NCBI RefSeq assembly: GCF_037038585.1
Contig: NC_092523.1
Coordinates: 3,291,001 to 3,355,000, forward strand
Origin: Patagioenas fasciata
Taxonomy: Eukaryota; Chordata; Aves; Columbiformes; Columbidae
Direction of reading: 5' to 3'
Length of the DNA stretch: 64,000 nt
The notes beneath the pieces are model-generated. The model had not been told where the DNA came from. It saw only the letters and a list, made by a program, of their open reading frames with translations, and did no database searches. The position numbers and the translations under genes were made by a program. The stretch's first letter is position 1, and the number at the start of each line of letters is the position of its first letter. Shown in pieces: positions 10,829-24,585 of the stretch.

Positions 10829-13551
10829 GTTTAATAAGAAGTTTGAGGAAGAACATGAGATGTGAAGCACGGCTTTCTTCTGCCCTGCTGTGTTTCATTG
10901 TCGCTGTTGAGACCCGGTGTAGCAGACGGGCTGTCCAGCAATACGCGTGTGAATAATCTATTTGGAACATAGAACCTTTTCTTAACTGAGTTGTTGCAAC
11001 ACGCAATGTTTGCAGGACTTCTTAAGTGGGTTTTTTGTAGGTGTGAACGTAGCTTTGTTTCCTCCTTTGCTGAATTTTCTGTCCATCAAATGCTGTAGCT
11101 GAACCACGGGACAAACAGCTCGACCCGGGGCTGGATGAATCCGGTGGTGTTTTGCCCTTATCACCTGCGTTGCTGTTAGAATTGGTTTTCTGGCTGTCTT
11201 ATAAATAAGGTTGGAAGAGAACAGTGATGTGACACTTCAGTCCTGTCCACACCACCACCTCAGTCATTGCTACCACCCCGTGAGCCGTTTCCTCGCTATA
11301 ATCAAGACGCGTTGGCTCATCCATCACAACCAGCGTCCTTCTAGTTTTGAAATATCTGTGGCTTTTACATGGTTGCCGCTCTGTGAGGATTACATACCGC
11401 AGAGGAAGTCCCTCTCCGGCTCTCATCTTGTTCCTTGGAACGCTTTGGCTTGTTTAAATGAACGCAGCTAGAAATACGAGTTGGGCTTTTACATGGAGCA
11501 CTGGCTTGACTCCCCCAGTGGCATAAGATATCTGTATGTAAACTCATAGCGCCTTGACTTCTAGGAAAGCTGTAGTAAATCATTTTAAGGCTGTAAACAG
11601 TTGTTAAAAGGAGCTTTATTTTTATGTCGAGCCAATGTGAAGACAAATATGTTAGCTGAGAAGCTGGATTTTAATCGGGAGTTATTTGATTTAGCACGGT
11701 GCTGTTATATTTGCCTGTATAAGGCTGAAAGCTCAAGCCTTGTCCTTGCAGAACGGTGGTGATGTTCTGCGTATGTGCTTTATGCCTTAAGACAGGTGCT
11801 AAATCATATTACCTAGGAGGGGAAAAATAGCTGTGTGGTGGTGTTTGGGTTTTTTGGGGGGTGTGTTTGTTTTCAGTGAGTAATTCTGAAAACTGTGCTG
11901 TGATTTAGGTGTCTCTGGGAAGCCCCAGTCATTGCTATCCAAAAGCTTTCTGATTCTTTAGCTTGTGCGGCACTTGAGTTACTACTTCCTAATACAGACC
12001 CACCAAAATTCATCTTTCCAAATGCAAAACCTCTTCTAGAAGAGCCTCGTTTCTTTCATGTAGGATTTGTTTGGAAGTATACAACTCTCTGGGATGCTTT
12101 AATGACTCATCTTCATGAAATTGTCATCTAGACTCTGAATAGGCAAATGACTGCCCAGCACACCAGGTAATGCACCATATGTTAAATCCAAGCTCCCTTT
12201 GCTGCCGAAATGTGACAGGATCCCCCTGCCAGAGGGGGACATGGAGCCCGCTGGGAAGGATGCGGTGCAGAAACGTTAAAAACTGGGAATACTGAGGCAA
12301 TTCCTTAAAAGTTCATCTTAATTTGAGCAGTGGTTTGTGATGAAGTCTGCGAAGTGGCTCCTGTAGGAATTTGTGCTGGGGACCTGGTGAAACTGGAAAT
12401 CCTTACTTATTTTCTAATGCAATATAATTTCCCTAATATAATCTAATGTAAGGTCCCCATAAAGCCTTTCTGCAGAGCAGGGTGACATGCTGGCTCGGAG
12501 CAGAACACTGTAGGCTTCTGCATCTGTCAGTGCTGGCTTCGATATCAAAGTGCTTAGCTGTCACTCGTCATTCCCTGGGTTTTTCTGTTCCCTGTTTCTA
12601 AATTCATCCATGGCTCTGACTTGCAATTAAAAAAAAATATATATAGACCAGTGTAACTCTGTTATTGAAGGAGTATTTGCAAGCTCTGATGGACCAGTGG
12701 AAGCTGTGATGTGGGTTGGGCACAGAGGGAATAGAGTCCAGTTTCACTCCTCATAAATGTCCTGCTGAGAAACTGCGAGAAGATGGGCAAGAACACATGA
12801 AAACCCCATCCACGCCACCAGAGTGGGTAACGCTGGATATATACTTGTGTTGGGCAGGAACTTTCCTCTCTGTGGTTGCTTTTTGGCTTTCTAGGTTTGA
12901 AGGACCTGATGCAAGTGTCAACAGCAAGGGATGGATGAAGATTAGTGTTAATGTGGGCTCTGGTGGGGGGGAAACTCCCAAATTTGAAGCTGGTGGAGAG
13001 GAGATCTTGGCCAGTTGCTGCTTGAAGCTGGACCAACCTTCACCTCAAAGATGTTGCGGGTGGGTTTTGAATGGCAATGGTGGTGGGAATGAGTTATTGC
13101 TGGGTGCTGCCCGTTCATGGGGGCAGAGGAGGAGCAGAAAATTAGGAGAAAGGGGCAGTCTGGGAGTTGAGGATGAGGGGACCTTTATCCCCTTTGGGTG
13201 ATGGGGTTAATGATGACCCCCTGCAGCAATGGGAGCTGCATCTTGGGCTCATCCCCTGGGGAAGAATCACCCCATAGGACACGGAGCTGAGCATCAAGTT
13301 CATTCTCCTTTCCCTCTCGCCCGCTGCCATCTCCTTCTCCAGGAGCGAAACGCCTCTTCCCCCCCGCTCCGAGCCTAATTGCATCCCCAGGGTTTAACAC
13401 ACGTGTGTTTGTTTTATTCAACGTGTTGGCTGTTCCCACCGGAACAGCCCGATTTATTTATTTGTGTTATTTTTTTTAGGGATTGAGCTTTTTTCTTTCT
13501 CTTCTTTTTTGCTTATTGTGCACAACAAACCACCGCGCAAGATATTCCTCA

Positions 13552-13568
13552 GGGTGGGGGTGGGTGGG
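13552..13568 (+). other. G-quadruplex motif with single-base loops
   Basis: GGGTGGGGGTGGGTGGG: four G runs each separated by one T. Motifs with three one-base loops are the most stable parallel quadruplex type. It lies just before a CpG-rich patch in intron 1. Confidence 0.8.
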
Positions 13569-13609
13569 TGAGGAGGAATTGTAGTAATGCCAGTACTTCT
13601 TGAATATTA

Positions 13610-14100
13610 TAAACCTGGCTTATCAGCGCGACGCAGAGCTGGAATTTGTCTCTTCCTGTGCTGCATCTCTGCTTTCTGCGAGGGGCGTTTAAATACAGGC
13701 TGCAAGACGCAGCCTTTCCAGTGTGCTCTGCCGGGCTGTGACAGCAGCAGCGGGGCTGCTTGAGAAGCTCTTTTTATATATATATATATATATTTTGCAC
13801 TAATTCCTCTCCAAAAAGGGACTTCTCGAGGAGAAGGTTTGGAGACTGCATGTCCCAACAGTACCCGCTGAAGGAGGCGAAGGGAGACGCGGTTTGCTTC
13901 GTACCTGGCTCTCCTCTGTTCTCCGTCCTCATGGAGCCGGCTTCTTTTTGCTACCCCCGGCTCACCTTTCTCCGCTCGCCCTATGGCCAGTTCGGGGCCA
14001 GCGCTGGCTCTTCGCAGGATTTGGCCCCGTGGCCGCAACGTTTGGTGGCGCAGAGGTGGAGCGGGTTGGTGGACGGTGCGTGATTGGGGGTAAAAGGGTT
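13610..14100. promoter_or_regulatory. CpG-rich patch in intron 1, possible alternative promoter
   Basis: CpGs are frequent (gcgcgacgc, gacgcggtttgcttcg, ccgctcgccc, ggccgcaacg), far above the flanking DNA. A quadruplex motif and TA repeat adjoin it. No exon can be assigned: frames here, including one beginning MSQQYPLKEAKG at 13850, do not match the known leader peptides of SLC4A11. Function is inference. Confidence 0.4.
13773..13796. repeat. TA dinucleotide microsatellite
   Basis: A TATA repeat of about ten units between ttttt and ttttgcac, within the CpG-rich patch of intron 1. Confidence 0.85.
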
Positions 14101-14749
14101 GGCGACTGGAGATGGGGTGGTGTTGGGCTAGCAGAGAAGCCCATGGAGATTTTGGGGGGTTTAGAGACTGGGGTGGTGCAGGTAGGATGCGTTGGGGTGG
14201 TTGTGTTGGACTTTGCCCTCGTGGAGCTCGTTTGGCCGCCGTCATCTCCACCGAGGAGCAGCTCCGGTCCCTCCTGCGCCCTGGTGCCCAGGGAGAGCTG
14301 ATAAACAACCTCAGCAGGGAGAAAATAATACAAATAGAAACTGATCTTAGCCATTCTTCTGTTTCATAAGCTCGTTCACTCGCTGAAACGAATCCGGCGG
14401 TCTTTTGAAACCTGAAATACCTGCTGGAGGCTGGGTGGGCTCTTCTTGCCTTTAGAGCTGTGATGCTGTTGACTCTTTTGAACTATTATTAAAGATATCA
14501 GGTGTAGGAATAGGGGAAGGTATTAAGCTCCTCTAGTGGAGATTTGCCTCACTATGAGGAAGTATTAAAGTATCAGCTCGGTTCAGAATTTTACATGTTT
14601 ATTTACTGTGAAGGATCTCTAAGGAGAATCTCAGTGGATCCTGCTGTTTTTAGGAGCTGGTGTAGGTGCTGGTCCCAAGGACAGGAGCCTTGCATGTAAA
14701 ACTTATTTTGGAGGAGGTGTGATGATGAGGTTCTGAGCAGCCTGGTGTA

Positions 14750-14835
14750 GTTTGAACGTGGTCCTGCCTGGAGCAAGGAAGGTGCTGGAGACCTCCAAGG
14801 GTCTCTCCCACCCTCAAATACTTTCTGAACCACGG
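14750..14835 (+). repeat. Possible decayed CR1 tail
   Basis: The stretch ggtgctggagacctccaagg followed by gtctctcccaccctcaaata and ctttctgaa resembles a CR1 3' end (dispersed differences from gacctccaagggtctcttcc). It is short and diverged. Confidence 0.45.
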
Positions 14836-17800
14836 TAATCCTTCCTTTGCATCTTATTAACAGGCTGAATACGATGCGCCTTACCTGGAAAAGCTCGTCA
14901 GGTGGCATGCAGAGAAAATAATAGAGGCTGGATGAGCAGTCTCAGCAGAGAAAATGCGTAGGAGGTGTTTAAAAACATGCGTTGCCTGTGGTTTCGTGCA
15001 GCGGAAACAAGTCTGTAGCAGGGACTGAAAACGGGGTATGTGGCTCGACTGAATTTCTCCACTAACAGCGATGCCTCGCCTGGCGCTGGGGAGCGTTCGC
15101 TGCCTCCTGGTAAATACGATTACTGGGGAAATTTTGACTTAAAAGTCACAGAATTACTGTAGGGGACTTGGAGATGACAGCGTCACCCAGTCTTGCCAGC
15201 GTTTGGATAACTCGCTGTTTATTTCTGCCTTTTTTTAGGGTTCTGCTTTTTCTAAGCTGACTTGATGTTGCTTTGGGGAGTTAGATTTCTTTACTTTTTA
15301 TTATTATTATTTTTTTGGCCAGCATAGACCATTCCTCCGGGCTTTAAACATCCAGCTGGGGGAGACTTGGCTTATTGTTATGAAAATCTTGAATTGTAAG
15401 GAAAGTGAAGCACTAGAATAGGCTGGAGGGGAGCGGGGGGAGGATGTGGCATCTCCTCTCCAAAGCGTTTTAGGCACCGCTCAGTCGAGCGCCGGGCAGA
15501 CGGGCTCGGGTTTAAGCCTCCTCGGATGAGGTGAGGTCTTTCCAGCTCTATTTTGCACGACTTGCCGGTGTAACGCAGACTTGTCGCCCTGTTTCTGGTT
15601 CCCTTGTGCAGGCTCCTCATTGAACACATACGTTAACCCTTGAGTTGCTGTTGAGCTGTCAGGCTGGGTAGCCTAGGAAAAAACCATCGGAGCCCAGCCC
15701 TGTATAGGGCAGAGCGCAGCAGCTGTACCTTTAAGAAATTTGCAATATATACCTCTTGGCAGCAGGTTTTTTGTGTTGTTTATGGTGGGCTTCTTTCCCC
15801 CCCTTTTTTCTTCCTGCATCTTCACATCCTCTTGTTCTCCCTGTACTTCTGTCTGTAAGGTACAGCATCTTCTCACTTGAGTTGAGCCTGGCTGCCACAA
15901 AGCTGCTTTTCTTCTATTTTTTCTCTTTTAAGGAGGCATGAGCTTTGTCCATACAGCATTCAGCACAAAACACCGGCTCCAAAGCACAGGGTCGCTTTAA
16001 TTCTATATATTCTTTCCCCTCCTTGGTACGAGAAGCAAACAGCTCTGCGATGGGGCTGGGGGTGGCAGGAGGAGACAACCCCAAGCCCACCCTTGGCATG
16101 AGGAGCGGTGCTTGGCGGGCGTGAAGTTGCAGGTTGGGAGAGCCGGGTCGGAGGTGTCTGTTTTGGGAGCTAATGAGTCGCCCTCTCACTCCACCCATTC
16201 GCCTCTCGCCAATCGGAAGTGAGGGAGAAAGATGCTCTGGATGGATTAATATTGGAGCCGTGTAGAAAGCACCAAGCGTTGCCTCTTCGGCCACCTGAGC
16301 GAGTGGCATTTGGGAACAAGTGCTGGTGGCTCGGAGGGAGCGGGGGCTGTTTGAACGGCATCTCTATTAAAGTACCAGCACAGGTAAGTTTTGCTCTTAA
16401 AAAAAATAGAAAGCCACTCAAAACTGAAGCACTAATGTTGCTGGGTGATGCTTTTGGACAGGAAATCTAGAAAACCAGCTCTGCCAGCTCTTGAATTATT
16501 TAATTTGCTGAAGTAAGGCAGTGCTTGATGTATTTTCAATGGGCTTTGCTGCTTAGTGATGATATCTATTGCCTGTGCCGGATGTCTCTGTGCTGTTGTG
16601 TTTAAGGATGGAGGATACCTTTTGAATTCAATTTACATTAACCAGAGTGCTGGCTTTCAGGCTTTGAATTTAGTTTCAGGGTATGCAAGGGGAGAGGCGC
16701 ACAGGAGGTCTTACCTGTTCTGTTCTATTTCTCTAATTAATGTTAAAGCATCTGAACAGTGTGTCTGCGAGGCTTTACATACTGATGCTTCACATGGGGC
16801 AAGTGCAGTGCGAGTGAAACCAAAATGCATATATGTAATCTAAAAATGCTCGCAAACATCATCCCTGTTGCTGTAGCCATGGAAGCCACGTAGACGAACG
16901 GTAAACAATGTCCTAATGAATAATGCTCTATCATGGGTTGTCAGTCTGCAATTATTTCACCACCGGACCAGGGCATTTTTATTTTGGGTTGGTGATGGAC
17001 AGTAAAATCAGATCTGATGTTGCTGGCTCTTTCCCCCCGCAGCGTGTTGTGTTGTTGTTGTCACTGCTGTTGTTTTGTGGCTCCTAGAAATAGAAACTCT
17101 ATGGGGTGATTTGTGTTATCCTGCCAAGCCTGTTATTAAAAATGCCTCTTCTGTAGGGAGGGTTGAGGCTGCACTCTGAGCATCCTTTGGACTGTTTGAG
17201 CATCCTCTGAACTATTCACTTTTAATGGCAAGGGGAGGTTTTTCTTTCTGGGAACCACAACAGAAAATGTTTGGTGATCGAGTGGCTGAGTTCAATGCTG
17301 TGTCTTTTTGTGTTTACTGTGTTTACCTTGTTTTTTGATTTAACTTCTGGTTTGGGGTGAATTAGAGCTGGTCTCCTGCTTGATCCAGATGCCTTTTGGG
17401 TGGTGGTGGTGGGAAGGGGTGCGGGAATAACTTCACTGCAAACTTGGCCCAGCCACTGCTGTCTCTTTAGTGTCTGGTAGCAGTAAGATTGGGGATAAAA
17501 GAAGTTGTAGAAATGCACTTTGTGTTCCAAAACGTGGTCTTGGTATCCTGGGGGGGGTTGCTGAAGCGTGAAACTGGGTGCTTGAACATCTCTTCCACTG
17601 AACACCAAAGATGAGTCTGTAGCTGCTAGTTTACACCTTAATTAAGTAGCTTAATTTTCACAGTATTTACCACAACCAAACCACTGCAGGGAACAGCTCC
17701 CTTCCTCTGAATAGCCCCAAGCAAGTGAAATGTTGACAGACTGTCTCTTAATCGCTTTGGCATATTTGACACGGTACCGCTGCAGATAAGTGGCAGGTGG

Positions 17801-20182
17801 TGGCCTCTGGAAGACCTGCCTGGACAAGGGGAGCTTTTCAGCAAAGAAAACTATCTAATGAAGCTTTTTGAAGCCACATCCAACCCCCACCAAGATTTGG
17901 GGCCATTGCGGTATCTTTCTTTTTTTGATTAAGAGTTATGAGGTTTTTGATAGGGCCCTGTAAGGGAAAGAGCTGTCAGTAAGAGTGAATGCTTTCTAAA
18001 TTATTTAAATGTTTCAGGAAAAGTCTACTGAAAAGCTTCAACTGGTCTGTTCTTGGGTCTTTGCCAGCTTGTGGGATCTCTGGAGGTATTTGCTTTCTCT
18101 CCTCTCTGTGTAGCACTTATGCAAGAAATCCTTGCAAGTCTTAAATCACTTTGTTTAGAGGGCCCAACAAAATGAAGCTTCCCCCTGGAAGAAAAAAAAA
18201 CGCAAAGAGCTCAAATTCTGTCCAGCAGCCAAATCCCAAAGTGTTGTCGTTCCCTCGCTTCTCAGCTTGTCCCGCTCACCTATGAAACGCTGGCCAAGAA
18301 ACTTGGAGGAGGGAAAACAATATCCCACTAGCAAAGCAGCTGCATGATGGACGGGCTTGCTTCCTCTAGCAGCTCACCTCTGGGAGGCACCCTCGGATAT
18401 TGATTGCTGGGGTGGGCTAAATTGTGATGAGTGTGGTGCTGTTGGTAAATCCACGCACCTCAAACATCATCCTCTAATGTGCATGGGTTGGTTTTTGGGG
18501 GGGAAGGTCTCTGGTTGTCCCCGCTGCATCCAGCGATCTCTTAATAAATGGTTTTATGGCGAGGGGTGCTCTGGAGGAAGCTGGGGAGGGGATGGAGAAG
18601 GGGAGTTGTTTAATGTAGCAGGGAAAATGCTTTGAAATCAGACATGTCTGATCCCTGAGCCTGTGTGTGGGTGTGTGTTTGCCTGGCAGTGAGCAGGCAG
18701 GAGATGCCTCCTGCTTTATCCTTTCAATATGATGCTTTCTTATTTTCACCGCCAGCGACTGGGAAAATTAGTTCTGGGGTTTCATGTACCAGAGTGACCC
18801 CGGCGTGATTTAAGGCCTCCTCATGCAATTTACCTCCACCAGAAGAATATGCAGCTCCTTGTGTATAATCCCTGAATTTTATGTTTTAGTGACTGCTGAG
18901 CGGTGAAGCTCAAAGTTGTGTTTCCCACCTAGATGAGGAGCGGCATCCTGGGGTGGTGACACTGTGATGGAGGACACTGTTGAGGTAGATCTATGGAGCA
19001 AAGCGACTGGTGCGCCTGGGAGATGTCAGAGGGTTGGTGTCACGTCCTTCAAAAAAATCAGAGAAATGGGATACAGGTGTGTTAGATGTTGATTTTGGGG
19101 TGATCCAGACCTCTTAGTCCCAAAACTGGTAATTCTAAGGGTATGAAACCCTTGTGGGAAGCAAAGAGGTGATGCAAAGCCTTTAGGGGACACTTCTGGA
19201 AGGGGGTCAGGGAAGACAAGGGACTCATCTGTGGAATTCTGTGGCAAGAAGAGTATGTTTAAACATACGTAACTTCTATTAAAAAGTGCTTTTTATGAAC
19301 AGAAACATCCTCTCCTGTAAGGATTGCTAGAGGACTTGGCTGTGTCTACACACGAGGGAAGAGCTTGTGTCCCTGCAGGCCTGAGTCTCTTGGCCAAAGC
19401 AACAATTTGCCATTGGATTGAGCTACTTAAAAGCACCTTCCTGCTTGGTGTCTGCCTTGGACACCACTTTACCTTCTAACTTTACCAAGGTGGAGGGGTT
19501 TGGAGTAAATTTAAATCTTCCTGGGTTGTAATTGTCTTCTAGGCTGTTTCCAAGGCCTCAAAAGTAGCTTTATTGTAGGTGTTTGCATGTGGGTGATGTG
19601 TAAAATGACCCATTTAGGTAACAGTCTCCAGTAAAACCCCTACTTCATCACAAAAGCGGTGGCAACGCTTGCTGGTATAGCACACTGCCTGCATTAAACC
19701 TATAGGCATGGCATGTGGGGATGAGGCCTTCAACCTCTGGTGTCTGGTTGTGATTTTTCAAAGGCTTGGCAGCTTCATGATGAGGAGGATAAGCTGAGGG
19801 GAGAAGTAAGGGCCAGAAAAGAAATGTAGATGGGTTTTCTGCCCTTTTTGTGAGCACTGCCTGGAGTGTCCCCTTAAGCTCTCAACGTGATGACTGATAC
19901 ATTGTGAACTCTTCAAACAGTGACGAAGAAAAGCAGTATTAGGAAGTTATTTAGATATGTAGTTCCTAGATCTATAAAACTATTTTTACAGACAGAAAAT
20001 AGTGGGCTGGCATAGCGTAGTTTACCCCTTCAGCTCTATTGCTTGTTGAATTCAGGTTTTCATTGACTACTTGAGTTCTTTTATTCAAAGCTTGTCCTGA
20101 AACTTTACATGCTGTCAAGGAGTTGGGAGTGTGAAGATGTAGATTCTCTGTCCTCCTCTAAATATAAGTACTGGAGTTCTGG

Positions 20183-20646
20183 ATCCTCAGCACAGGACAC
20201 ACATGGACCTGCTGGAGAGGGGCCAGAGGAGCCACAGGAATGACCCGAGGCTGGAACAGCTCTGCTGTGGGACAGGCTGAGAGAGTTGGGGTGTTCAGCT
20301 GGAGAAGAGAAGCTCCAGGAGACCTTATTGTGGCCTTTCTGGACTTAAAAGGGGCCGATAAGAAAGATGGGGACAGACTTTTCAGCAGGGCCTGTTGTGA
20401 TGGTTTTAAAGTAAAGAAGGGAGATTGAGGCTGGACATGAGGAAGAAATTGTTGTCTCTGAGGGTGGTGAGAGCCTGGCCCAGGTTGGGCAGAGAGGTGG
20501 TGGCTGAACCAACCCTGGAGACATCCCAGGCCAGGCTGGACGGGGCTCTGAGCAACCTGAGCTGGTGAAGATGTCCCTGTCATGGCCGGGGTGGCACTGA
20601 GTGACCTGTGAACATCCCTTCAACCCAAACTGTTCTGTGATTCTAT
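20183..20646 (+). repeat. CR1 LINE, 5'-truncated copy in intron 1
   Basis: Starts tcctcagcacaggacacaca, nearly where the copy at 3100 starts, and follows it closely to the end, where it diverges (gagtgacctgtgaacatccc) before ttctgtgattctatg. It is in the same orientation as SLC4A11. Confidence 0.93.
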
Positions 20647-23600
20647 GTGTGATGGGCATGGGGATGTAGTTGGAGGGGGTAGGAACATGGCTGATCCTCT
20701 GTGGAGCTCGTAGGTTGTTGTGGGTCTTAGCCCTTTCCAACAGCTACCCCTGAGAGGAATGATGAACTGAGGAGGGACAGGGTTCTGTGCCTTGTGAAGG
20801 GGTTGGTCCCCTCAGCCTCTGCTCGGGGTGCAGTGTGGCAGGATGTGTGCCCTTGCTGAGACACGCGTTGTGCTTGCGGGGGGCGAGGCTGTAAAGCTGC
20901 AGTCAAGAAGAGTTCTGTGGTTGAGCTTGATTCTTACCCCTTCAAGGTAAAACTCCCTGGGAGGTAGCAGAGTGCCGTTATTTCCCATTTAATGACTTAC
21001 AAAAGGTCTTTTTATCACTCTTGATTCTTTTCCATGATGTTTTCCGTTGCTTTTGTCAAAGCAAACCGGTGCTTTCCAGGGAAAGGTCTACGTTCGGGCT
21101 TGCCATGGGCAGCAGCGTTACACCATATTTACCAGGCGCTTTCCTGCCGAGCACTAAGACACACGTTTACTCATCTTACACTTCCGTGAATTACAGTGAT
21201 GGGTTTTGAAACCCTGACTTTCGTGGTTTATTTCTTTGGCCTTTGTCACATCTCCAACTGTAGAGAATAAAAAAACCAGGTAAAATCTCAGCCTTTTGTT
21301 GCGTATGTGAGGTGTTATTGCCCAGAAATATGGGCACGTTTCTCATCTCTGTGCCAGTATGAGCTGTGCTTTCAGCAGTGTTTTCCAGCTGAAATATACA
21401 GGGCTGTGGGGAAGGGATCAGCCGGTTAAGGAACGGATAGAAATGAGATGCGGTAACTTAAGGCCAGGCAGCTTTTCACGTGCTGCTGTCCCCTGGTTCT
21501 TGCTGACTTGAATGGTTTTAAATAATCTGCAGCAAATGTCTCCACCAGGAGACCTCGCTGCTTGCTTCTTCCCTGAAAGCTGCCAAAACCTCATGTACCA
21601 TAAGCACAAATGATGTGCAGGAGAATCCCGCAGTATTGATGTGTTTGGACCCATCGGCTGGTCAGTGTGATCAGATTTGCTGCCTCCCGGTCTCTTTTCC
21701 TATTTTTCTGCCGTGATGTAGTTTTGTGTTACAAAAGGAGTTTGTGGCTTCTTCATCCTCCTGCTGCTGAGCTCTTGCTGCATACGGAGGTTTTTAGACT
21801 CCTTTAGCTCCTTTTAGTCAATGCTCCATGTAATTAAAAAATGAAAACGCTTCTCCTGCAGGTTTCCCTTGGGATATTATTCCTTCTGTGTGTGGTTTTT
21901 TTCCCTCAACTCTGATTTTTCTGCTGACTTGGGGTGGAGGAGGGGAGCAGCATCACTTGGTTATTAAAGTATTATTATATATCATGACTCTTCCCCAGCC
22001 CCAAATGGCATAAACCTGGGTGCAGCTCCCTTGTCTCTTGATCCACTGTGGACCCCTTCATCCTGTGATGTTGATTCACGGTTAGAACAATAAAGGAGTT
22101 CGGAGTTTAGTATCAAATACTAAGTCTGGTGGAGCCTTGGATAAGGGAGAGTTATATCATCTTCCCCAGATCTAAACCTTAGATAAGACAAAACACTTGT
22201 TCAAGCTGGATTTGGCCCCAGATCTGTTTGAGGGAGTGCAACCAACTGCCATATTCCCCATCATGTGAGGAATGCCCAACTATTTAAATGGTAGTGATGG
22301 ATATTTTGGCATTGACTGACAAACTCATCTTGAAGTGGTCAAGACCTCATTTTACAACTAAAGCCCGACATATCTTCTAGAAAGTAGATTTATTTCTATA
22401 TAGTTGAGTTGGTCATGTTGAGAATTGGTAATTCCTCCTGGGAGAGAATTGGGAAAGTCTAAAGGTTTTTTTCCAACTGAATAGGTGATTTTCAAAAAAT
22501 ATTTGTTGTTATTGGAACTTGCTCAAAGGCTCAAGTGTTTTGCCTTATCAGCTTTAAGGCAAGACATGGCATTTGCTGATGAACTTCAGAAATGTCCTCA
22601 GTGTTGAAGGATGTGGTGGAAACTGGGATATTGGAGCACACCCTGAGTAGAAGATGAAGGTACCCAATGGTTTTCCACTGATGGGGTAACCAAATGCTTC
22701 AGATCTACGGGCTGCTTATGTTCAGAGCCAATGTTAAAGGGTCTGTAAGTGAAGAAGTATCTTCCTAATAACTCTGTCAAAATGGTGTTGCCTTAAATTC
22801 CAATTAAACCTCAAGACACCAGAATTTAGAGAGATTAACTGGGGTGAAATCATAAAAGCTGAAGTTTGTGGTACCATTTGTATAGAGCTTGTTTTGCTTC
22901 AATATAAGGCTTGTGCTGCACGGGGCTGTTTATTTGGAAGATGCCAGCAGCAGAACATTGTAATTGAGTTACCGAAGTATCCAGAGAATGTGTTTTTATT
23001 TGTAATCCGCTAATATTGCAAGGCTCAAGAGAACTTATTACTAACTTTAAAACAAGAGAGTTAAAATGGGTTATTAGATCTGAGACACATTTCCCCCCAG
23101 GAATTTAATAACGGAGGATGGCACGGTAGAGCTTGTTCTTTGTTAAATGCAAATGTAAAAACGGTAAGAATGTTAGAAATCAGGAAGTATATCCACTTAC
23201 CTGATATGTCCCACTGCAGATCCTCTGATTTGTCCTAGTCCTAAAACCAAGCACCTTAAACTACAGCAAAATACCAGTTGAGTAGTAAACTTCATGTACC
23301 TCTCTCTTGTTGGCTCTTGGAGTCACTGCAATAGCTTCAAGTCAAAGGGCAGTGGCTTATTTCTGAAACCTTAACCTGTATCCCTGAGTCTAGAGAAATA
23401 GGCTTTGTTTTCCATTTTGCAGCGCTTCAGCTCTTCAATTTTACCTTTTGAATTCAGTGCTCATAAAGGACTGAGAAACCAGTCAGAAGCTTTTATTTGA
23501 AGAAGCAACTGAGTGGTGACACTTGTAATGCCTGTCCAATTCAGTCTCATCTCAGACATCCCTGTAGCAAATGAGGTGGGGTGGCAGCCAAAACTGATGT

Positions 23601-24585
23601 GCTGGAGTAAATTAACTCTTAAAAATGAAGAGCACTGCTGAAATTATCAAAAGACCTGTAGAACAGGCTTTTTGGCAGATAATAGAAGATGGCATCTTGT
23701 TCTGCCTTTGGATGGGGGGAGTCTGGTTGTCCTTGTAGGTGTTGGGTGGGAAAGTGAGGACATGGACCTCTCTGTCACAGGTACTGGAGGCACGAGGGTG
23801 AATTTGCTGTGTTGGTGCATCTTGGCTCCTTGGGGTAATGCCTCCAGCTTTGCCTCTAAAAGCCTGACCTTATGCCTTGCTGAAATTGCTTTACTTGGAT
23901 ATTTTTTAATTGCTGAAGTCTCCGCAAGAAAATCTGGGGGAAAAAAACAAACCGAATGAGTTTGGATCTGAGGGAAATGAGCTGGTGTGGAGAGGGGAAC
24001 TCCCACCCTGTGCTAATGAAGTGCTCCCCAGACTGCAAGTCTTTTTCTCCAGCCTTCAAAGGGCTGATTTATACTTGATAGAAACACTTCTGCAACTTCA
24101 GGCAAACCCTGGAGCACTGTAATGTTGATCTCTAACATCTCTGGAGACTTGTATTCCTGCCCAGGCTTCCCTGCGCTTAACAACTGCATTGATTAGCACA
24201 GTGTTTTATAACTGCCCGATGATTGAGCTCTTTTAATATTGAGAGTGGAGAGACAGGGCAAGGAAAGGCAGGTTGGGGAGTGTCAGGCAGTGGGTATGTA
24301 CCTTATTGCTAGAGAAAAGATGGCTCTGCCTTGCTGTCGGTTCTGTATAATGTGAACCCGTTGCTCCTGTCTCCAGCAAAACTTGATTAAGGAGCTGGGA
24401 CCTTGGATATGAAAATCCCATAAGCCTTGTGCAAGGTGAGGCATGTGCTGTTAACTCTGCTGTGCTGACTGCTACTGAACATGCACTTAAGCACAGTCTA
24501 GCTGGTCTTGTCCTTAGCTAGCATCCCATAAATATATAAGCTATGCTTGTGCTAAATCGATTAAGGAAAATGCAGTGTTGTAGAA

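Noticed and set aside
13850..14083. Frame beginning MSQQYPLKEAKG as an alternative SLC4A11 leader
   Set aside because: The MSQ start recalls a human leader, but the rest is unlike it and no phase-1 donor with a good match is present at a suitable point.
13607..14308. 233-codon minus-strand open frame
   Set aside because: It is proline/arginine-rich, reads through the TA repeat as YIYIYI, and matches no family I know. It is explained by CpG-rich composition with few stop codons.
20158..20740. Minus-strand open frames of 131-141 codons
   Set aside because: They lie within a CR1 copy and are antisense readings of the repeat.
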